Shown in pieces: positions 35,525 through 46,060 of a stretch of 64,000 bases of DNA. Positions within the stretch are counted from its first letter, which is position 1. Every line of letters starts with the position of its first letter. The position numbers were made by a program, and so were the translations under genes. The stretch spans positions 44,687,905 through 44,751,904 of the forward strand of contig NC_084847.1 in NCBI RefSeq assembly GCF_033115175.1. Direction: 5' to 3'. This DNA comes from Lepus europaeus (Eukaryota > Chordata > Mammalia > Lagomorpha > Leporidae). The notes under the pieces were generated by a model. The model saw nothing but the letters and a program-made list of their open reading frames with translations, was not told where the DNA came from and made no database searches.

Positions 35525-35880
35525 GGCTGGCACTGTGGCTCAACAGGCTAATCCTCCGCCTAGTGGCGCCGGCACACCAGGTTGGGTTCTAGTCCCGGTC
35601 GGGGTGCTGGATTCTGTCCCGGTTGCCCCTCTTTCATGCCAGCTCTCTGCTATGGCCCAGGAGTGCAGTGGAGGATGGCCCAAGTGCTTGGGCCCTGCAC
35701 CCCATGGGAGACCAGGAGAAGCACCTGGCCCCTGCCTTCAGATCAGCGCGGTGTGCCGGCCGCAGCGCACCGGCCGCAGCGGCCATTGGAGGGTGAACCA
35801 ATGGCAAAGGAAGACCTTTCTCTCTGTCTCTCTCTCTCTCACTGTCCACTCTGCCTGTCAAAAAAAGTGTAAAATAAAAA
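35525..35880 (+). repeat. CSINE, young type, near-perfect 19-bp target duplication
   Basis: Head with 'caacaggctaatcctccgcc', core, duplicated 'ccggccgcagcg' block at 35757-35783, CT tract, 'cactctgcctgtcaaaaaaa'. AAAGAACAAGCAAGGCAGG (35506-35524) and AAAGAATAAGCAAGGCAGG (35881-35899) differ at one base. Confidence 0.95.
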
Positions 35881-35899
35881 AAAGAATAAGCAAGGCAGG

Positions 35900-36289
35900 A
35901 ACACAACAACCTGATTCAGGATTAAACATGACCACTCTGGCTTTCATGTACAAAACAACCATTGGATATTGATACAAGTGTAACTAGAGAGACCAGTTAT
36001 GTGACTACAGCTACAAAAGAAATAAAAACATTATTCAATATTTATAGGGCACTTACTCTTATCGCTTAAGTCCTTTATATGTTGTTTCATTTAAATAAAA
36101 ATTTAGTTTTTTAATTTGAATTGATGAATTCTCAATATTTTTCGTAAATTATTTTTCCTTGGGCTTTATTTTCCATATTGTAGTTTACATTAGTATATGT
36201 ACAGCCAATTGTTTCTCCATTATTTGAAGGCTGCTATGTAAGCATTTAATGGGGCTCCAAAGAGCATTATGATTCCAATTTCCTCCCCA
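35900..36289. other. Unassigned AT-rich sequence
   Basis: Nothing recognised. Confidence 0.45.
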
Positions 36290-36605
36290 TCTTTTTAAAA
36301 ATTATTTTCATTTCATTGAAAGGCATAAGACAGAGAGACAGAGACAAAGACAGACATACAGTGAGATCTTCCATTTGCTCATTTACTCTTCAAATTATCA
36401 GCGCTTGGCCAGGCCAACCCTGAGAGTCTAGAACTCAATCCAGGTCTTCCATGCAGGTGGTTCAGACACAAGTGTTTGTGCCATTAGCTGCTGCCTCCCA
36501 GGATGTGCATTAGCAGGAAGCTGGAATCAGCAGTGGAGATAGGACCTGAACCAAGCACTCAAGATGGGATATGGTCAATAATCAGGGCACCAAATTTCTG
36601 TCCCA
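36290..36605 (-). repeat. CSINE, old diverged copy
   Basis: 'ttcattgaaaggcataagacagag', 'gatcttccatttgctcatttactc', 'atccaggtcttccatgcag' and a worn head. Ends approximate. Confidence 0.65.
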
Positions 36606-36954
36606 GTCTTTTTCTTGTTAAAAATTTGAGAAATATTCACATAGATATTTAAAAACTACAGCAGATTCTTAAACACTTGCAAGTGGTGTTGGGAGGTGAA
36701 AAGTGATAATAGCAATGTGTGGGACAATCTCAGAGAATCTTCTAAAATGGAATTAAGCTAGGAAAAGGGTAGGGAAATACAGTTATCAGATGAGAAGTGA
36801 GACTAGCATGACTAAAGTAAGAAATGGGCAAAGAAGAGAAACTCAAGAAAATGCAAAAAATAAATCAGAAAGAATTGGTACCTGATTGAATAAGTGAGAA
36901 GCATGGCAAGCAGAAATTTATGATGTCTGCAAGGTTTGAGAAAGAGGGCTGTGA
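36606..36954. other. Unassigned sequence
   Basis: Purine-rich, nothing recognised. Confidence 0.4.
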
Positions 36955-37372
36955 TGAACACTGTTGATGCCCTGCCTGGATCTCCTCTATGTGCTCACAG
37001 AATCTGTCTCCCAACTGCTGAGAATACCGTCTGCTAAAATCACAGCTACACCCTTGTCTGCAGCAGTGTCCTCAGGATGCCCTCAGAAAGATTTGCCAGG
37101 GAGATTATGCTTCACCTGCAGGGACAGCTGACAGCCACTGACAGACAGATGTGTTTCAGGCAATGTCTCAAGGTGAGACAACTTTGAGAAGCCCTGAGGG
37201 AGCATTGAGGCTAGACTTCAACTGAAATCACATCTTTGCACAGCTTCTGCATGGGCCTTATCTGCTTCTTACACTTCCTTCCAGATTTCTCCTGAGAGAG
37301 CTTCCTCAATAAATCACTTAGACAAGAATCCCCGTTCTAGGCTCTGCTTGCATGGATGCTGACCTAAGACAG
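36955..37372 (+). repeat. LTR-like fragment, low certainty
   Basis: The end 'cttcctcaataaatcacttagac..gggctctgcttgcatggatgctgacctaagacag' (with AATAAA) is like the 3' part of old mammalian LTRs of the ERVL/MaLR kind as I remember them. No internal retroviral genes are seen nearby. Confidence 0.35.
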
Positions 37373-37940
37373 AAGAGTAGAGAATGATTGGCAAAGCTGG
37401 TGGAAAAGGGAGAGCAAGTGGGGGTTGTTAATTGGGATTTGATAGAGACCATCAATCTTTCCCTAACATGATCTGAGTTCTCTTGGAGTGTCCTTCACAC
37501 AGGAAATACAGGATCACAGCTGAAGATGGAAATCAAGAGATAATGAAGAAGTAGGCATTTTTCAAGGACTCTTGATTTCATTTGACTTTTTTCTATCTGT
37601 TCCTGAACTAGAGAGCCAAATACCCATTGAATTAACCTGAAGCACATTTTATTGAATGATTTAAATTTCAAAATCTAAGTACTTTTCAAGTAGAGAGTGG
37701 AGACCCTGTGAGCACCTAGGGATCAGCAAAACACCCCAAATGATTTTTCAAGTGCTTTATTTTTGGCAAAACTTGATTTAACTCATTTTGCAAATACTCT
37801 TCCCTTCAGTTTTTAAACTCTGGGGCATTTCAAAGGAAATTTAATCCAAATGCTTCTTTTTCATTTACATTTTAAGTCATAAAAATGTTATTTTATAAGA
37901 GCCATTTGATATTCAAGAAACTTCCTGGGCCTTTTTAAAA
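37373..37940. other. Unassigned sequence
   Basis: Nothing recognised. Confidence 0.4.
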
Positions 37941-38424
37941 AAAAAATCTCTTTAAAGTCCTGGTTGGAGCCAAGGAGTAGACATGGTGTGTGATGCACCA
38001 TACAAAACTGTAATCCAGACAGACTCAACCATAGACTGCTTCAGAACAACCAAGACTGACCTCAGCCAAAAAAAATTTTTGGCAACAAGATAATCAAGGA
38101 AGTTGGTCCAGACACCAGAGAAAACTTGAGAAACACAAGAGAAGCCAACAGCAAATGATAGCAAAGATTAAAGTGAGGTTCATCAGTGTATTGCTGACGT
38201 GTCTGAATCCGTAAGCACTAGACTGTCATATATTAGCACATGCTCTAACCGGCCAGATGACTGGACCGTCATATATCACAGCAAGCTGTCAGTCCTGGCT
38301 GCACACAGGAAGGTCTGCACACTTGTACAGATCGAGTCCCATATTACCACCCAAAGACTGTACATAGACAACTGTGCCTTTTCTCAGCATTCTACATAAC
38401 ACCCCCCCCAAAAAAACCAAGAGT
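37941..38424 (+). other. Unidentified block ending in C8 plus A run
   Basis: A more balanced base composition than its flanks, CG dinucleotides retained in 38195-38290, a near repeat 'gactgtcatatattagcaca' / 'gaccgtcatatatcacagca' (about 38221 and 38265), and an abrupt accccccccaaaaaaa end at about 38401-38416. It resembles a retroposed transcript but I cannot name a parent and see no clear target duplication. Confidence 0.3.
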
Positions 38425-38740
38425 TTTAAGTAATTTATTGCATATTCTTATTACTGACAACCAGGCATAAATTATGATGATGGCTTTAATGATGTACAAA
38501 AATATTCACAATGCATTGTTAAATGAGAAATACAGTGGCAAACCTGTACATGCACATTAAGATCACATTTTTGTTAAAAAAGGAATATAAAAATATGCTT
38601 ACATATGCACATTAAAATAATAAACAGTAATTATATTCAGCTGGTAGTACTGGGGTATTTCTCTTTTGTTTGCTTGGTGGTGTTTTCTAACTTTTCTACA
38701 TTATGAACTTTGTAATTAAAAAATACAAGTTTTCTTTGTT
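38425..38740 (+). repeat. Ancient LINE 3' UTR-like fragment
   Basis: 'gatcacatttttgttaaaaaagg', 'gtactggggtatttctcttttg' and 'ttctaacttttctacattatgaactttgtaattaaaaaatac' follow the order of a common old LINE 3' end. Confidence 0.45.
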
Positions 38741-40250
38741 TTGAAGCTATTGTACAGTGTGGGATCCCTATAATATTATAAAACAGTAATGTCCTTCTTT
38801 TTCTCCTCCTTTCTTATGCTTGGAAACAACAGTGCATGGAGTCCAAGCTGGAGGAGGTGCTAAAGTAAGCAGCAGATCACATAGTCTGTGAGTTGATGGA
38901 ATGCAAGTGTGTGTCTGGAGTGGCTAAATCTTTGGTGATCATAATTCAGAACCCCAAATTGGTCACACAATCTAAAACGCAGGAGGTATGCAGCAGGAGA
39001 AGTTACTTTAAGTCAGAACCTAGGACATATGGTTGTGCTGGCTGTGGGGTACCCAGCTTCAGAAAGGAGGAACAATTCTTAAAGGCAATCTCAAGAGTAC
39101 TCTCTGAAGGAAAAAATAATGGTGAATAATTTATCAGGCTGTGGCTGCTGGTGCTGAACATTCACTGAACGAGAAGAACTCCCAATTTTCCCTCATGTGC
39201 GTGTAGACAGCACTTTAAATCCAAAGGACTGTTATTTTCACATCTGTTGGCATCTAGCCAGTCATTGTTTAAAGTACTGCCTGCACAAAATGTGCATGAC
39301 TGCCAATATTAATTATCCCTATAGCTCTCCTGAAACTTGTGAAATAAACACTTTCCCCTGAAAAGCCACTCTCTCTAATATCATTGGCACCCCATTTCCT
39401 CTCCACATTTCTGCCATCCCTGGCAAACTCAGTGCTGGTTCCAAGTAGCAACCAAGTTCCTTTCTGTTCAGCTGGGCTCATTAGCTCCTCTTTGATCATA
39501 ACAATAGAGTAAAGCAAAACAGAAACACCCTTTTCTGAGTGCCTATTAGGGTAGAAAAATAAGATAAATAATCCTTAATGCTTCCTTCTTAAAAGTGATA
39601 CCAATAGAAAAGGAACAGGTAAGTGAGGAATTCAGTAAATTATCATATAAAATCAAGTTATTTCAAAACTCTGGAAAAACATTTTTTTTTACATTCCTGT
39701 TTTTTACATTCTGTGATGATTCTATTTAGATATATTGTATTCTCACCTTATGGAATGAGTGAGTCCATCAGAAATATGCATTAACTTTAAAAGTTAAAAA
39801 TGACAAAAAGTTAAACCAGTTGGCCTGTGATGATTAAACATTCTCTTTTGCCAAAAGCTTTCTCCTCAACTCAGAAGAATATGAACTCTAAGTTGCACAT
39901 TTTATGGGATGGTTCCCAAATACTGGTAAATCTCTCTCCCAATGGACAGCATTTTCTTCAAAAATCTACCAGAACCCTCATTATGGATAAATGTCACAAA
40001 GACACTATGTCCATTTCAAATCAGACCTACGTAAATGAACCTCAAAAACACTTTTCCCATAACAAATGTTTTGTTTTAGTAATTTCTTGATCTGAGAAAA
40101 AGACGTTGGGGCATAAAAGAGAGAAGGGGGGAAAAGAGGAAAAGGAAGAGGAAGAAAAAAAGAGGAAGGATGAATGGAGGGAGGGAGGAAGATGGAGTCT
40201 GATTTGGTGTTTGCTATGTTTATCCTTTAGTGTTGCAATGTGGTCATTAT
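38741..40250. other. Unassigned, no supported gene
   Basis: No repeat or exon that I can name. A purine-rich GGA/GAAA tract sits at 40115-40190. Confidence 0.45.
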
Positions 40251-40260
40251 GCCAAGCACT

Positions 40261-40303
40261 TTTTTTTTTCAATTTGACAGGTAGAGTTATAGACAGTGAG
40301 AAA
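40261..40303 (-). repeat. CSINE 3' tip, severely truncated
   Basis: T run, aatttgacaggtagagttat and agacagtgag only: about 40 bp of the SINE 3' end. Preceded by CCAAGCACT (40252-40260) and followed by CCAAGCAAGCACT (40305-40317). Confidence 0.8.
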
Positions 40304-40317
40304 CCCAAGCAAGCACT

Positions 40318-40341
40318 CTTTTTTTTTTTGACAGGCAGAGT

Positions 40342-40384
<43 letters not shown>

Positions 40385-40658
40385 GAAGGTCATCCTTCCA
40401 TTGGTTCACCCCCAAATGGCTGACATGGCCGGCGCTGTGCCAATCCAAAGCCAGGAGCCAGGTGCCTCCCCCTGGTCTCCCATGTGGGTGCAGGGCTCAA
40501 GCACTTGGGCCATGCTCCACTGCCTTCATGGGCCACAGCAGAGAGCTGGCCTGGAAGAGGAGCAACTGGGACAGAACCGGCACCCCAACCAGGACTAGAA
40601 CCCAGAGTACCAGCACCACAGTTGGAGGATTATCCCAGTGAGCCGCGGCACCAGCCGA
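40318..40658 (-). repeat. CSINE inserted at the same target as the previous fragment
   Basis: Complete minus copy from the T run through tgacaggcagagttagac, GA tract, core 'caagcacttgggccatgctcc' and head complement. CCAAGCACT recurs at 40660-40668, a third copy of the same target. Confidence 0.92.
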
Positions 40659-40759
40659 CCCAAGCACTCTTGATTCAAAGATCACCAAAGAATGGCACCC
40701 AACATGAGACAATATGTGAAATTTTGGTACAGTTGTGGGTGTCAAATAAATAATCATCT

Positions 40760-41105
40760 CAACCTATTAGCCTATTATTCATTCATCATTCAACAACCAG
40801 CTTGAGAACCCACTGCAAGCCCATCAGCAGGCTAGGCACTGAGAACACAGGAGTTCTGCAAAATCTCTTCCCTCACAGAATCAATATTCTTACAGTTGGA
40901 CAAAAAAACCAATGACAAGAAAGTTCAGAGTCATCAGTACAAAATGAAGAAGGCTGAATATCATACGTGAAAGAGAAGGTAACTTTCTCAGAAAAGCTGG
41001 CACTTGAAATGAGTTTTTAAGAATAAAGGGAGTCAGCTCAAGGCCAGGATGTGAATGCAGGGACTGAATAGATGAGTGGATGCAGGAAGGATATTAATCA
41101 GTATT
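40760..41105 (+). repeat. Ancient L2/MIR-class fragment
   Basis: 'catcagcaggctaggcactgagaacac', 'caaaatctcttccctcacagaatc', 'gctggcacttgaaatgagttttt' and 'ctcaaggccaggatgtgaatgcaggg' are in the order of the same old repeat as at 34340. Confidence 0.5.
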
Positions 41106-41267
41106 TTTGGTAAGTGAGCATCATATCACTCCCAGTCAGGGCTAGTGGCCTTATTGACTCATGCACCTGAAGAAAACATAACTCCTGACTGATTTATTAT
41201 TAGATTCATATTTGCATTTAAAAACTAATTAAAATATATTTGTAATTTAAAAGTCCCTAAATTTTTT

Positions 41268-41562
41268 ATTGTGATTTTTTGAGAGGCAGAGAGACAGACG
41301 GATAGAAAGGGGGAGAAAAGAGTTCTCAACCACCAGCCCATTCCCTAAATGACCACAATGGCCCTGGATGTGCAGGAGACAGAAACTCAATCCAGGTCTC
41401 CCATCTAGGTAACAAGAGTCCAGCACTGAGCCATCACCATTGCCTCTGAGGTAGGCACTATCAAAAAGATGTATTCAGGAGTGAGTCAGGAATCAAATCA
41501 GGTAATCCTATATGGGATGTAGGCATCTTAATCATTAAGCAAAATGCTCACCACAGTGTCTT
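41268..41562 (-). repeat. CSINE, old diverged copy
   Basis: 'gattttttgagaggcagagagac', 'caaccaccagcccattccc', 'cttaatcattaagcaaaatgc'. Strongly diverged. Confidence 0.65.
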
Positions 41563-41687
41563 TAATTCTTAGAGGATTTTTTTTCATCAGGGTCCTATTG
41601 CTGCCACTGAATTATCTAAAACCAACTTCATATTTTTTTTTCTGGAGATGTAATGAGGCGTTTTTTGATATTTGAGGATACTATACT

Positions 41688-41998
41688 ATGTTTTAAAGAT
41701 TATGTATTTTATTTGATATGTGGAATTGTAGAGAGAGGGAGAGACAGATCTTTCATCTGCAGGTTCACTCCCCAAATGACTGTAATGGCCCATGCTGAGC
41801 TAGGTAGAAGCCAGAAGCCAGGGAATCCATTTTGGTTCCCAACATAGGTCCAGGAACTTGGACCACCTTCTGCTTCTTTCTCAGCACATTAGCAAGGAGC
41901 TGGTCCAGAAATGGAGCACCAGGGACTTGAACTGGCACTCATATGGGATGCCAGCATTGCAGACAGCAGCTCAAACCACTGCACCACAATACAAGGCC
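41688..41998 (-). repeat. CSINE, classic type, diverged
   Basis: 'tttaaagattatgtattttatttg', 'gatctttcatctgcaggttcactcc', 'ggaccaccttctgc' and head complement 'aaaccactgcaccacaatacaaggccc'. Confidence 0.82.
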
Positions 41999-42039
41999 CT
42001 GTACTATTTTTTTTTAAACAGAGAATATTGTGTGTTAGA

Positions 42040-42240
42040 ACAAGCTTGGATTTAAGTTCATATCCCAGCTTTCCCACATAATAGTTTTATAACTGAGCAT
42101 ATTAATTTCTCTGGGACTTAGTTTCCCTACCTGGTTTAATACTGACAAAATTAATTTCCTGTTGAATAGGGCTAATGGGAGAATCTAAATAGTGTATATG
42201 GGGGTGCTAACATAGGATCTGGAACTCAGCACATGTGAGT
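42040..42240 (-). repeat. MIR, antisense
   Basis: 'gatttaagttcatatcccagctttccc', 'tttctctgggacttagtttccctacctgg' and 'gaactcagcacatgtgag' match MIR in reverse orientation. Confidence 0.6.
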
Positions 42241-42515
42241 TCTCTTTCTTTTCTTGAGGATGGAAGTTTGAGATCACCCCAGCTTACCATCTTGGAAGAC
42301 TTGCTCATGTTGTGGCACCACTGATACTCACCAAGTCGGCCTCATGTAAGTTAGCCACACCTGACTTATGTCTTATCGTGTTCCTTCTCTTCAACTTGGG
42401 AAAAAAGCAACTTACAGTTATGGATTTTGGATGCCAGCGGAGAGTGAGTGCTCAGCATTTCAATTACACAATGGAAAGACACCTGCGGTGCAGTATGGAG
42501 AACAGAATTGTTTTT

Positions 42516-42827
42516 TTTTTTAATTTTTTTGAGAGGCAGAGTTATTGAGAGAGAGAGAGAGACAGAGAGAAAGGTCTTCCTTCTGTTGGTTCACCCCCAC
42601 CCAACGCTGCACCAATCTGAAGCCGGGACCCAGGTGCTTCTTCCCGGTCTCCCATGCAAGTGCAGGGCCCAAGCACTCGGGCCATCCTCCACTGCCTTCC
42701 CGGGCCACAGCAGAGAGCTGGACTTGAAGAGGAGCAACCAGGACAGACTGGCGCTGCAACTGGGACTAGAATCCAGAGTGCTGGCGCCACAGGTGGAGGA
42801 TTAGCCTAGTGAGCCATGGCGTTGGCC
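42516..42827 (-). repeat. CSINE, young type, perfect 16-bp target duplication
   Basis: T run, gagaggcagagttattgag, GA tract, 'cactcgggccatcctcc' and head complement 'gaggattagcctagtgagcc'. Flanked by GAACAGAATTGTTTTT at 42500-42515 and 42828-42843. An internal deletion shortens the body. Confidence 0.94.
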
Positions 42828-42843
42828 GAACAGAATTGTTTTT

Positions 42844-43437
42844 AAAAAACATCCCCCATGGTAACAAAGACACTTACAGTTGATGAGCTATAAATATTGT
42901 CAAGTGACTCTTCTACTGCCAAGTAGTAAGTTGTAAAGGGAAAAGGGAAGGGACAGATTAAAATTGTATATTTGCTATAGAGTTCAAATTCTGGGCTGCT
43001 TCTGTCTAACTGTCATTACATTCAACTGTATATTAGCCCTGGAAGTCCACTAATTCCCCTTGTTGCTTAGTGCTAGATGTTCTCTAACGTGGGTTCTTCT
43101 TTCTGATGGGCTAGTGTCTGGCATAAAGCACATGTTCTTTTCTGAATGGTAATGGTCTTTTGCAGGTTTGCTTTTCCTGCTACTGTTAGCTCAGAGAGTG
43201 AGCCATTGGTCTTCTCTGTTGCAAAATTGGTTTCTTTCAGTCTCATTTCTCTCCAGAGACTGTTACTAGTGTTTGTTCTCAACATTTGTTAAAAAATTCA
43301 TGAATTTAGGACTTACCAACCCTAATACTTCTTTCCAACTACTTGGTCTGTCCTAGTGTTTTTTCCTCAGATTTTCATTACAAGTCACCATTTCTTGACC
43401 TTTACATTACAGCCAGTGGGATGGTTTAGAAAGGTAT
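42844..43437. other. Unassigned sequence
   Basis: Nothing recognised. Confidence 0.45.
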
Positions 43438-43752
43438 CTGGGGTGGACTTTGTGGTGTGGTGGCCTGAGTAACAACTTGGTATGCTGGAATCCCATGTCA
43501 GACAGCCTGGTTCGAGTTCTAGCTACTCTGCAAATACATCCTGGAAGGCAGCAAATTATAGCCCAAGTATTTGAGTCCCTGCCACCCATGTGGGAGAACC
43601 AGATGGGGTTTGTAATTCCTGGCTCTGCCCTGGTGCAACCCAGGTTGTTTTGGTCATTTGGGGAGTAAATTAACAAACATAGGGTAGCCCTCCCTGTGTC
43701 TCTGTTTCTCTCCCTTATAAATAAGTAAATAAATAAATAAAATTTTAAAAAG
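43438..43752 (+). repeat. CSINE, old classic copy
   Basis: 'ggactttgtggtgtggtggcctgag', 'ccacccatgtgggagaacc', 'ctccctgtgtctctgtttctctc' and a taaataagtaaataaataaat tail. Confidence 0.8.
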
Positions 43753-44033
43753 TCCATAATGGCTTTCATCAGTGACAAGAACAAGCTATTGAGGAAGTTC
43801 AGTTTCCCCTACAAAGGACAGGATACTGCATGCTCTGTTACAGAAATTCGAGGTAGCATCCCTACTCCTTAATTTTCCCCTTCTCCATTCTGACCTATAG
43901 TTATTTGCTATTTACTTTTTATTGAACAAAAACTGCCAGCACCATTCAACTATGGACTTTTATATTATTAATAGCCCCTCTCTCTTCCTCTAATCCTTCA
44001 TTATAGATTTTTAATTTAAAAATTAAAATATTA

Positions 44034-44954
44034 CTGTCGGGGCAAGATGGCGGAATAGGCAGGCAGCACACTATCAGTCCGGAGAGAGAGACAGGTTAAT
44101 ATAAGTGGAGATACTGCAGGGTCAAGGAAGAGTAGGGGAAGAAACAGCAGAGGAAACTCTTCCGGAACTAGAGATTCACAGTGTACCTGCGTGGAGAGCG
44201 TGGGAGCCCAAGTTCGGGACACCAGCAGCAGATTCAACGCACCAGCGCTGGAACGCGAGGTGAGCCGAACCACAATAGCCCGAGACACCAGCGGGCAAAC
44301 GGAAAGAGGAGACTAGAGGGAACGAGGCTTGAAACTTCGTGGGGAAAAGTTCACCAGGCTAACTAGAAGAGAGAGAGGAAAAAAATAAAAAAAAAAGCGA
44401 CTGATACGGACACAAGTTTCTCTCTCTCCGCTCACCTCTCAAAGGCGAGCAAGACAGAGCAGGTGCCATTTTGGACATACGTCATAAGCAGGGCGACATC
44501 AGGTCTGCGCCAGCCCTGAGCCTAGCAGAAAAACCTGACTCTGGGGGGAGGGGTGAAATAACAGGAGATTAGCATCTAACTTGGCAACCCAGTGGGAGAT
44601 TGCAGGAGAATTGGAGCCCACACTGAGGGCAGCAGAGATTCCCTGTGTGGTCCTTGGGAAAGAGCTTCCGATCTCTGGCTCCTGTGGGTATATCATTTGC
44701 CTGCTAACTACCTCCAATTACATTCAGCTGTGCGGAATTACTTCCCTTTTGAATCAAAAAAGAGAGAGATTTACCACACCTAACCTGGGAGTCTCATCTT
44801 TGACACACCCTCAGCCCTGAGGAACCAAACACAGCTCTTAGTCCACATTCATCTCAAGCCTCTAAGGCACCACTGAAAACAGACAGTCCACTTAATATAG
44901 AGCCATAGTGTAACAAGAAAAAACACCACAGTGAAGAAACCAAATATCTCCAAC
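44034..44954 (+). promoter_or_regulatory. L1 5' UTR with YY1-type start motif
   Basis: The element begins with caagatggcgg at 44043-44053, the same motif and near-terminal position as the YY1 site that sets the start of transcription in other mammalian L1s. The UTR is GC-richer than its surroundings, as expected for an internal RNA polymerase II promoter. No monomer tandem array of the mouse type is visible. Confidence 0.8.
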
Positions 44955-45992
44955 ATGCCAAACAACAAACGCAAAAACCGAGGTAACAAGAACAAGGAAA
45001 ACACTATGACACCCCCAAATGAAAAAGACACCCCAATTCAAGATTATGAAGATGAGGAGATTGAAGAAATGCAAGAAGCAGATATCAAAAAATTGATAAG
45101 AACATTAAGAAGTTCTCAAAAACAAATTCTTGAACTACAGAAATCCTTCATGGACAAGATAGAAAATCTCTCTCGTGAAAATGAAATATTAAGGAGGAAT
45201 CAAAATGAATTGAAACAACTAGTGGAACAAGAAATGGTGATAGTGATGAGAAATCATAATGAAATGAAGAATTCAATAGATCAAATGACAAACACATTAG
45301 AGAGTCTTAAAAACAGAATGGACGAAGCAGAAGAGAGAATATCAGACTTAGAAGACAGAGAACAGGAAAGGAAACAATCAAATCAAAGAAAAGAAGAAGA
45401 AATCAGAAATCTAAAAAATACTGTCAGGAATCTACAGGATACTCTTAAAAAACCCAACATTCGGGTTCTAGGAGTACCTGAAGGCATGGAGAGAGAGAAA
45501 GGATTAGAAGGCCTTTTTAGTGAGATACTAGCAGAAAATTTCCCAGGTTTGGAGAAAGACAGAGACATCCTAATACAGGAAGCTCATAGAACCCCTAATA
45601 AACATGACCAAAAGAGATCCTCACCACGACATGTCGTAATCAAACTCACCACAGTGAAACACAAAGAAAAGATCCTAAAATGTGCAAGAGAGAAACGCCA
45701 GATTACTCTCAGAGGATCTCCAATTAGACTCACAGCTGACTTCTCTTCAGAAACCCTGCAAGCTAGGAGAGAATGGCGAGACATAGCCCAGGTGCTAAGA
45801 GAGAAAAACTGCCAGCCCAGAATATTATATCCTGCAAAGCTCTCATTTATGAATGAAGGTGAAATAAAGACCTTTCACAGCAAACAGACATTGAAAGAAT
45901 TTGTCGCCACTCGTCCAGCCCTGCAAAAGATGCTTAAAGATGTGTTACATACAGAAACACAGAAACACGGTCACCAATATGAAAGAAGGTAA
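44955..45992 (+). CDS. L1 ORF1 protein, RNA-binding trimeric chaperone
   Basis: 345 aa from the ATG at 44955 (MPNNKRKN..); adenine at -3 supports this start. The same frame is open further upstream but without an ATG. In order: a basic N-terminus; an acidic stretch (about 30-42, [11 protein letters not shown]); a long coiled coil (about 41-165) with [15 protein letters not shown] at 121-135, a segment conserved in mammalian ORF1p; an RRM-like domain (about 168-250) starting [10 protein letters not shown] and including RHVVIK at 225-230; and the C-terminal domain with [17 protein letters not shown] (258-274) and YPAKLSF. Family length is about 338-345, so it is complete. In other mammals this protein trimerises, coats the L1 RNA and acts as a nucleic-acid chaperone in cytoplasmic particles. 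No lesions seen. Confidence 0.95.
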   Translation: MPNNKRKNRGNKNKENTMTPPNEKDTPIQDYEDEEIEEMQEADIKKLIRTLRSSQKQILELQKSFMDKIENLSRENEILRRNQNELKQLVEQEMVIVMRNHNEMKNSIDQMTNTLESLKNRMDEAEERISDLEDREQERKQSNQRKEEEIRNLKNTVRNLQDTLKKPNIRVLGVPEGMEREKGLEGLFSEILAENFPGLEKDRDILIQEAHRTPNKHDQKRSSPRHVVIKLTTVKHKEKILKCAREKRQITLRGSPIRLTADFSSETLQARREWRDIAQVLREKNCQPRILYPAKLSFMNEGEIKTFHSKQTLKEFVATRPALQKMLKDVLHTETQKHGHQYERR

Positions 45993-46060
45993 AGGTAGGA
46001 AACCTCACACCAAAAGATCACAGGAATCTCAAACCATATATTAGAAAGTATCTTTGGCTA

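Noticed and set aside
40348-40641. tRNA gene calls from the tRNA-like SINE heads
   Set aside because: The CSINE heads keep A- and B-box-like motifs but not a foldable complete tRNA with acceptor stem.
44931-44954. A start for ORF1 upstream of the ATG at 44955
   Set aside because: The upstream open part starts with GTG; the ATG at 44955 has A at -3 and gives the usual family length.
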